A DNA stretch of 64,000 nucleotides from Zygnema cylindricum (Eukaryota > Streptophyta > Zygnematophyceae > Zygnematales > Zygnemataceae). Made by a program: the position numbers and the translations under genes. The notes beneath the pieces are model-generated. The model ran no database searches, was not told where the DNA came from, and saw nothing but the letters and a program-made list of their open reading frames with translations. Where the stretch lies: contig JBBHKE010002023.1 of the NCBI GenBank assembly GCA_037447655.1, positions 62,001 to 126,000 of the forward strand. Reading direction: 5' to 3'. Each line of letters starts with the position of its first letter. Position 1 is the first letter of the stretch. Positions 56,280 to 64,000 of the stretch are shown here, piece after piece.

Positions 56280-59200
56280 TTAACGATAGGAGGGGAAAGG
56301 AGAGGGGGAGGGGGAAGGGGAGGGAGAGGAAGAGTAGAGAGAGACAGTTCCATGGATATCCACAACTATTAAAAGACCTGTGGCCTTATCTCCAATAAGA
56401 CAAGTTATTTCTGAACCTGCAAAAAATATACAAAAATAATTACGAATCGATTTTTTGTTTTGAATAAAGAAAAAAAAAAGTACAAAGTATTTGTTTCTTT
56501 GTTTATTGATTCCTGTATCTTTTGATAATTTGTCATATGATTTATTAATTACTGCTATATTACTTCATGATCCCATATTATTTGATAATTTCATATAATT
56601 TAGCATTGCTATTCTTTTTTGTAGTTGCCAAATTATTTTAAAACCGCCTTATTTTTTAAAAATTTGCCATCATATATAATAATTTGTCACATTATTTAAT
56701 AATTTGCGAGATTATTTTGATAATTTGCCGTATCATCTAATAATTGCCATATAACTTTAAAATTACCTTATTATTTATGATTGCCACATTTGTTCAATAA
56801 TCGCCATAAAATACATTCGATTTTAACACATAAGAAGACAAAAACACATACAATTAACAGATCGACAATATGAGATTAATTATTTACAAAAACTTGTATT
56901 TTCTCTTCTAAAATAACTCATAGAAAATTGTAAGATATATTCAACTATTTTGACCGTTCAATCAAAAACCGGCAAAAAAACCGGAAACGACAAAAAAATA
57001 AATAAATTAATTAATGAACGGGAAAAAAATGGGTCCTTTCATACCTTCAAGGTCCATAATTTGATTAATTTTTCTTCCACTCCAAATATCCCACAAATAA
57101 AGGCTTCCCTCTTTTGTCCCAGAAATTCCAAAACTTCCGAAAGAGGTAAATGTCGTAAACCTGCAAAAAGAATAAATAAATAAATGCATATGTAAATGAA
57201 TAAAATGAATACATAAATGAATAAATAGATGAATAAATAAATAAATAAAGAAAGGCAAGGAGAAATAAAGAAAAGAATAAAAGGATAAAAGAAATGACAT
57301 ATTTTTTTACATCGTTTATTTTCAAAGAATAAGAGGTTTTGCTCCGAACTTTTGCAAAACCTTCTCCCTCTCTCCCCCTCTCTCCCCCTCCTCTCTTTCT
57401 CACTCCCTCTCCCCTCTGTTTCCTTCTCCCTTTTCCTTCCCTCTCATTCCTCTCATTAGGCTTTCCTCTTCCTCTACCTCTCCCTCTACCTTTCCCTCTA
57501 CCTCTCCCTCTACCTTTCCCTCTACCTCTCCCATAACCTCTCCCTCTCCCTTTACCTCTGCCAATACCACTCCCTCTACCTCCCCGTCTACCTCTCCCTC
57601 TATCTCTCTCTCTACCTCTCCCTCTGTTTTTCATTCTGCAATATACTCCCAATTTCGTGATTTAAAAAAATAGGAACCCAACAAATTAGTTTTATTTTTG
57701 CTATTTTTTCAGCTTTTTGACACTTCATTTCTTTAGAAAAAATCAGTAATTCCGCACAATAGTTTCTTATTTTTTATTTTTTTAGCTCAGAAGTTTGTAA
57801 AATCAGAAATTTTCATTTTAAACCCAGAAAAAAAAAAAAATTAAGTTTAGAATTGTATCGTCCAGGAAATATTGATTGTAAAATCAGAAGTTATATTAAC
57901 TCAGAAAATTAAAATTTAAAACTTGAAAATATAAAATTTGAAATCAAAATCAAAATTTTGTTCAGTAAAAGTAGAAAATAAAACCTGGTATCTACTGGAG
58001 AACCAAAACCATAATTTCCTCCGACCGAGACCAAGCCGGGCAGCAAAAAACTTTTCTTCAGTCTCTTCCAAGAGTTTCAGGCAGCCAAAAATTCTCACGA
58101 GTTTAAGTCTTCAAAAGTTTTTCTCTCTCAAAGAACCCATCACCATCAAAACCATGGGATCAAAAACTGTCTTCTTTTCGTCCTCTCTGTATTTCTTGTT
58201 TCATCTGTTACAAATGTATAAAAAAGGTACAGAAAAAGTACAGCCAAAGGTAAAAGGTCAGAAAAGTTACAAAAAAGTAAAAAAAGTACAAAAGAACAAA
58301 AAGTACAACCAAAGGACAAAAAAAGTACAAAAAAAAAGGAAAATAAAAAAAAAAGTGCAGAAGTAGAAAAACACTACAAAAGAATGGATAATCAAAGACA
58401 AAAAGATTTCTAATTTGTAGTTTGGGGTTTTGAGAAACCTTCAATACAGATTCGGCAAATACACAGTAATTTAAGAAGAAACAAAGGGAACAAAAATGAA
58501 AAAAAAAGGTAAAAAAGAACAAATAAGAAAAAAAAAAAACCAAAAAGACCAAAAGAACCAAAAAGAAAAAAAGATTCAAAAAGAAAAAAAAAGAAAAGAA
58601 AGAGGAAAAATAAAACAACAAAAGAAGCGAAGAGCAACGAAGAAAAAATGGACAAAATTGAACAAAATTGACAAAAAGGACAAAATTGAGCAAAAAGGAC
58701 AACATTGACATTGACAAACAGGACAAAATTGACAAAAAGGACAAAATTGACATTGACAAACAGGATAAAATCGTACGAATTAATGTTTGCTTAGGGTTTT
58801 ATCAACTCACAACATTTTGAAATATCGTCGTCATCCTTTAATTTCGCAGTTTCTAAAAATTTTTCGATTGGTTTATTTGAAAAACTTGCTTCTTTTTCAA
58901 CTTTATTGGGGTTTTTCTCCCAAACAGGTCCCAAAAAGTAAAAGGAAGAAAGGAGATGAGATCGAACATGCCACGTAAAAAGAAGGACCTCTTTTTCAAC
59001 ATCCCTGTAGACATAGTAAAACAGTCCTAAAAATAAGCAAAAGATTCTCTCCCTCTCCCTCTCCCTCTCCCTCTCCCCCTCTCTCTCTCTCTCTCCCTCT
59101 CCCTCTCCCCATTATTGATCATTTGTTCTCTATAGTAATGGACAAAAGAGAAAGTGCATCACAGTTTAAATAATAAAGACGAGGACATATTTTATTTTTT

Positions 59201-60012
59201 AAAAATATTACTTTTTTTTTTTTTAATTCAAATTTCCAAATTAAATGCGGCTTAACTCGCATTTTTAAGTCAAAAAATTTCGAGCTAAAAACGTAAACCA
59301 TGTCCTTTTTTCCTTTTCCCTCTTTTGTTTTTTTTCCCCTCTTTCCTTTATTCCTCTTTTATCCTTTTCCCACTTTTCCTTTTCCCTCTTTCCCTTTTTG
59401 CCTATTTTTCTTTTCCCTCTTTTTCTTTTGCCTCTTTTTATTTCCCTCATTTTCTTATTCCCTCTTTTATCCTTTTCCCACTTTCCTTTTTCTTTTTCCG
59501 TTTTTTTCTTATTCCCTCTTTCCCTTTCCCCACTTTTCTCTTTTCCTCTTTTCCTTTTCCCTCTTTCCTCTTCCCTCCTTTTCTTTTTCCCTCTTTCCTT
59601 TTCCCTCCTTTTCTTTTTCCCTCTTTTCCTTTTCCCACTTTTCCTTTTCCCACTTTTCCTTTTCCCACTTTCCCTTTCCCTATTTCCTTTTCCCTCTTTT
59701 CCTTCTCTCTCTTCTCCTCTCTCTTCGCCTTTTCCCTCTTTTCCTTTTCCCTCTTGTTCTTTTTTCTCTTTATATTCTGAGGTTTTTTGGGGTTTTTAGG
59801 TATATCTATTTTGGATTTTTTTAGGGTTTTTAGGAGGTATACCACATAGCGAGAGATCCTCTCCTTGTACCCCCTAAGATTAAATGGGGTTTTTCGGGAA
59901 CCTCCAGAATACAAAATATAGTGTGGAAAGGAACTCCGTGATAATGAGCCGCGGGCAAAATATGACTTCCTTCACTTTTTCTGTACCACAAAAAGAAATA
60001 ATTGAACAAATA

Positions 60013-60056
<44 letters not shown>

Positions 60057-63000
60057 AGGAAAGAAAGAAAGGAAGAAGGAAAGAAGAGAAGAAGGAAAGA
60101 AGGAAAGAAGGAAAGAAGGAAGAAAGAAAGAAAGAAGAAAGAAAGAAGAAAGAAAGAAGGAAAGAAGGAAAGAAGGAAAGCGAGAAAGGAAGAAAAAAAG
60201 GAACAACTAGATAAATAAACAAATAACTGAATAAATAATTAATAACAACAAGTAAATAAATAAAATGAATAAATAAATGAACAAAAACAGTACAGGTTGA
60301 ACCACTATTTCCGGATAACTGGAAAAATAAAATAAAAACAATTCATTCTCCTGCACTAGTTTTCTCTCCTCTCCCTCTTCCTCCACGCCTTCCACTTCCC
60401 CAAATCCTTACCTCCACTCTTCCTCTCCCATTTTCCATTTAACAAGCTTTCCTTTCTCTCCTCCGGCGATTAAAGTATTTGTTGTCGATACAAAAACACA
60501 ACGAGTTCGAAATTTACTTTCAAATTTTCTCTCCCTCTCCTCCTCCTCCCTCCCCTCATTAATTCTCCAATCCAATAAAGAGATCCCATTTTTGGAAATT
60601 GAATTCTTCCTCTCACAACTGTAATAATTAAAAAAAAACACAAAGCCTTTAATTTTTTTTGTCTTATCCCATTATATTGCCATAATAACGAGGAAGGAGA
60701 AAGAAAGAAGGTGGAGGAAGAGGGAGGAGGAAGCAGAAGGAGAAGAAAGTTAATTTATTTTCACACCTTTTACTGCTATTAGAGTTAATAACTCTAAGTC
60801 AGAGGCGGAAGAAGAAGAAGATGAAGAGGAGGGCGGAGGGAGGAGGAAGTAAACGGAGAACGGAGGAGGTGGAGCAAGGAGGAGGAAGAAGAAGGAGAAG
60901 GAAGGAGGACAGGAAGGAGGAGGAGGGAGGGTTTTTTTGACGGAAAATCAAAAGGTTTCGTTAATAACATGGCCTAAAATTTGCCCACCTCCTCCATACA
61001 TCATTTAGTGCAGTAATATCTATTTAACTCTAAAATAGATAAATAACGGAAACACCAATCTACATTTTGGCTTCAAAACAACAACATCCCTCTATTCAAC
61101 AATAATTACGTTTAAAGATATAATAGCAGTTAAATTTGTCCAAGAGGTAACATAAAATATCATTTAATATATATACAAAAAAAAAAAAAAACAATGATAA
61201 AGTTTCAAAAACAAAAAAACACACACATATACAATTTTTTTTAGGTGGGCGAGAGTAGGGTTGTTTTAATATAGTTTGCAATTTGGGTTTGAAAAAAAGT
61301 CACAGACACAAAACGCACACGTTTTTTGTTGCAGAAAAAAAAAAAAATCTCAAATTTTGGATGCGATTTTGTGTTCTAAAAAAAAAAAAACACATTTTCT
61401 GGATGCGGGAGAACAACCGTGGTTCTTGAATTTTTCAAATTTTGCATAGAAATTAAATTTGAGCTTAAAGAAAAAATATCTTTTTGAATGCCTAAGAAAA
61501 TTTTGCATACAAATAAAATTCGAAGGAAAAAAAAAACATACAGACCTTTTTGAATGCGTAAGAATAAAGGAGTCAGTCATAAGTAAACTATTTCCAGAAG
61601 GGACAAATGCGAACCCGTTACTCTCTGGAGAAACCTGCATCACAAAAAATATTTATTCACATAAATAAACAATAAAAATGTTTTTATATATTTCTCCGTT
61701 TTCTCCGTTTCTTCTTTCTCCCTTCAAATCTTTTGATGTACGCAAGAAAGTAGAAAATCTTCCAAGTACAAGATTTCCCAAAATATATTCTTTTACAAAA
61801 ACACTTTTTTCCACAAAACATTTCAACGACTCGGAAACATATTTTTTTGGAAAACCTCACCAGTTTATACACTTTCCAGCTTCCCTCGTACATTTTTATA
61901 CTCATTTCCGTGAAAAAGGTGAGAAAATAACCATAGACCTTTGAAAAAAAAAAGGGGGAAAAATGTTCATCACTTCCATCTTCTTCTTTCCAATCATCCT
62001 CCTCAGCTTTTTTACAAGCTTTTCATCACAACTATGAAATTTTTTGAGCAGAAAACCATAAACATATATATAAAAAAAGGGAGACGGAAAAAAAAAACAT
62101 TATCACTTACTTCTTCTTCATTTCCTTCGTCCTCCACCAACTCCGTCCTTATACAGGCCTCTATTTTGCAACTATACTCGCTTTTCCCTCCTCTTTCCGA
62201 CTCTTTTTTAAACTCTTCGGTCAAAATTTGATACACAAAAATTCTTCGATTCGGTTTTAACCGCTCCCCACAACAAATAGCAAGACGAATCGTCCCATTA
62301 CAAGAATTAGTGTGGACTGAAAGTACTGGAAATGGGTGTTGAAGGACAAGTTTTGGAGTTAATCCCTTCAATTCCTCAGCAGTACAATTAGGTCCCTTAT
62401 TGTTACATTGAATAGTACAATCCTTAAACTTATCTCCAGGATAATTCTTGTCTCCATTTAATTTGTACACCTCATTTGATAGAGGACTTATGAAATTCTC
62501 TTTCGAAACAGGATTTTTTTCCAGAGGCAAAACTTTGTCTTTCAAAATATGATGGTTTTCCGAAACCAAATCTTTTTCTTGTGAAAAACTGTGTTTTTCC
62601 AAAGGCAAAACTAATTCTTGGGAACGATCTTGACAAGTGGGTTCTACAGGCTTATCTTGTCTCAGTATATTAGAGTGAATATTAGAGAAGTTAGGAACAG
62701 TATTAGATTGCATATCAAGGGATTCTTGTTGTTTTGGATTTACTGGAGCTGGAACTTCAGGATTCAAAAAAGTAGGTAAAAAAGAACCAGAAATAGATGG
62801 GGATTGTGTGAGCTCATCTTGAGATCTTTCTTCTTTTAAAGGTGTGTTTTTTGCCATATTCTCCAAATATGGAGGGCTCTTTAGAGTTTGACTATCATGT
62901 TTACCTCTCGACGGGCCCAAAAACAAAGGAGGGTAAGCAGATTTTCCCGATTTACTTCGCACATTTACTCTATTTTGTTTTTTTTCAATTGAATATTGAC

Positions 63001-63985
63001 GTTTTGAGACAATATTCCCTTGACTACAAGATGGAGATGACTGAGACGTGTGCAATATGGAGGTGGGTTTTGTCCCATTTGTTTCTTTTCCATTAACTTC
63101 GAGAACCTCTCGACCATCGAAAAGATGCCTTGAGTTGACAAGATCCAAAAAAAATTGTTTAGGAGATGCCTTAGACTGTGAGTTCTCGGGACTCTTGTAT
63201 TCATCCCCAATTTTACGTTTAGAATCCAATGATAACTGAATTTTATTTCCCACTTTTGCTTCAAAATTTGCCAAAACACTAAAATCCAAAAGATTTTCTG
63301 CCCCGCGAGCATCAGCTGAATGAAAAGATATTCCTCCCGAACTGTTTTCAAAACCTGAACTCCTATTGGTCGGAAATGGAGCATCTGTTTCCTCCGAATC
63401 TGTTGAATTTTCTACAGTTTCCTCAACAATCTCAGGTTTTTTCTCGACAGCATCCTCAACAATCCCAGCAATTTTTTTGAGATTGTGGTTTTGAAGATTA
63501 CAGTTTTCGAGCTTTAAACGGCCGGGCAAAGGCGAGGGGGACCCATGAACTCTACCTGGCGATAAATTATCTCCTTCTTCGATTTCCTCAAAGTCGTTTT
63601 GCAATTTTGGAGTACTGAATAAAATTTTAGCCTCGCACTCATCTTCCTCTATTGGACTCTGTTCTCTACTATAATATGTTTGTTCTGCACCGTAAGTTTT
63701 TTCCTTAGAACAAAAATGCTGGACTCTTTCTGTTCCATGAACAGTTTCCGTTTGCCGTAATTTTGTTATACTACTATGCTCCACTGGTGAAGAAGTCTTA
63801 TTCTTGGAACAAAAAAACTGTATCATTTCCGGTCCATGAACCGTTTCCATTCCGTTTACAGTTTCAGTTCCCCGTAATTCAGAACTAATACTTTCCTCTA
63901 CTGGTGAAGAAGGCCATTGAGTTGCCTCCACAATATTATCGTCAAGAGAGGGACCTTCAGTTTCACTATCCTCTCCCACTGCCAT
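56280..63985 (-). CDS. WD40-repeat protein with long disordered N-terminal region
   Basis: Exons (minus): 63985-62111, 61634-61546, 60618-60412, 59980-59843, 57160-57045, 56416-56280. All borders are GT..AG and the phases fit, giving 853 residues. Residues 1 to about 545 are rich in S, E, P and K and probably disordered, with a tandem repeat at 26-97. The C-terminal third shows beta-propeller strands: TIRLAICCG and RRIFVYQI; GFAFVPSGNSLL; CVFVSTTNTLIAGGEKGKLV and KW; HLILGGTRRGSLAMW; FGISGTKEGSLYLWDI; GLLIVVDIHGTVSLY. The stop is TAA at 56280-56282. I recognise a WD40 (transducin-like) plant protein of unknown function but no named gene. The exon 4/5 join gives an unusually short blade, so a small in-phase exon may be missing from intron 4 (2.7 kb). 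The frame is open to the window edge, so the start at 63985 is provisional. The exon 2 donor (GTCTGT) is weak. Confidence 0.75.
57355..57640 (-). repeat. polypurine tract in intron 4 of the WD40 gene
   Basis: Read on the gene's strand it is GGGAGAGGTAGA-type purine repeat of about 280 bases (pyrimidine on +). Long frames here are low-complexity artefacts. Confidence 0.9.
58190..58765 (+). repeat. A-rich simple sequence with GTACAAAAAA and GGACAAAATTGACA units
   Basis: Two zones: AAAGTACAAAAAA-type (58215-58350) and tandem ACAAAATTGACAAAAAGG-type (58645-58765). They lie in intron 4 and are non-coding. Confidence 0.85.
59048..59770 (-). repeat. long pyrimidine (+) / purine (-) tracts in intron 4
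   Basis: 59048-59110 is (CTCCCT)n. 59300-59770 is an almost pure TTTTCCCTCTTTTCC-type tract of about 470 bases. Several open frames overlap here only because such sequence rarely makes stops. Confidence 0.92.
60018..60195 (+). repeat. (GAAA)n/(GAAGGAAA)n purine tract in intron 3 of the WD40 gene
   Basis: About 180 bases of GAAA and GAAGGAAA units. The polarity is opposite to the tracts at 57.4 and 59.3 kb. Confidence 0.92.
60690..60940 (+). repeat. GA/GGA-rich tract in intron 2 of the WD40 gene
   Basis: AGGAGGAAGAAG-type sequence is interrupted at about 60775-60805 by CTATTAGAGTTAATAACTC, a motif shared with MITE-like ends elsewhere in the window. Confidence 0.8.
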
Positions 63986-64000
63986 AGATTTAAACTTTTC

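Noticed and set aside
57065-57652. A 195-codon minus-strand frame rich in RGRGRGKG, like an RGG protein
   Set aside because: The biased part is simple-sequence intron. Its last part covers WD40 exon 5 in the wrong frame; the right frame reads GSLYLWDI.
59300-59914. Long F/S/L/P-rich and K/R/G/E-rich open frames on both strands
   Set aside because: They are translations of a polypyrimidine/polypurine tract, overlap in several frames and lack any domain.
56280-63985. A PALB2 orthologue
   Set aside because: A C-terminal WD40 domain after a long disordered region resembles PALB2 in layout only. The propeller motifs I can read do not match what I know of PALB2.

Overview
This is nuclear DNA from a land plant. 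Three things say so: a seven-exon gene for a DF-type YTH (ECT-like) m6A reader, BTB genes of the plant At1g63850/At3g50780 style, and plant-style Copia and LINE elements. The exact lineage cannot be read from the window. The heavy nesting of GTAC-rich non-autonomous elements would suit a non-flowering plant, but that is only a guess. Genes fill about a quarter of the window and repeats fill most of the rest.

Layout. 0-7.4 kb: an old, frameshifted coding region split by a nearly intact minus-strand Copia element (476-6688), which has an imperfect 5-bp target duplication. Its primer-binding site matches the anticodon arm of initiator tRNA-Met, not the tRNA 3' end. 8.3-13.6 kb: nested small transposons, including TA-flanked MITE-like elements, a GTAC-rich family and a Copia LTR fragment. 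13.6-18.3 kb: upstream region of the YTH gene. 18.3-22.9 kb: the YTH gene (+), 667 codons after splicing. 24.3-34.4 kb: more nested elements. These include a solo LTR (CGGTT target duplication) inside a minisatellite, an inverted pair of 0.8-kb elements, and three hAT-like elements with 8-bp target duplications. Two of the hAT-like elements lie back to back at one target, leaving three copies of CCGCATAC.

35.4-51 kb: a cluster of five BTB-like genes, one on minus and four on plus, with the remnant of a sixth unit at 31-32 kb. Only the copy at 43268-44506 has an open frame throughout; the others carry stops, frameshifts or a lost start codon. Palindromic G-box motifs recur upstream of the copies. 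51.3-54.8 kb: a decayed non-LTR (LINE-like) retroelement with reverse-transcriptase motifs A, B and C and a conserved C-terminal region; pieces of it also sit at 30.8-31.1, 33.9-34.4, 48.1 and 51.1 kb. 54.8-55.3 kb: a tandem repeat and a MITE. 56.3-64 kb: a six-exon minus-strand gene for a WD40-repeat protein with a long acidic/serine-rich N-terminal part. Its introns carry long polypurine/polypyrimidine tracts.

The host genes do not form a pathway. The strongest observations are the serial hAT insertion, the half-tRNA-type priming site of the Copia element, a tRNA-like promoter inside its LTR, the BTB birth-and-death cluster, and a small piece of the YTH gene copied into the BTB region.
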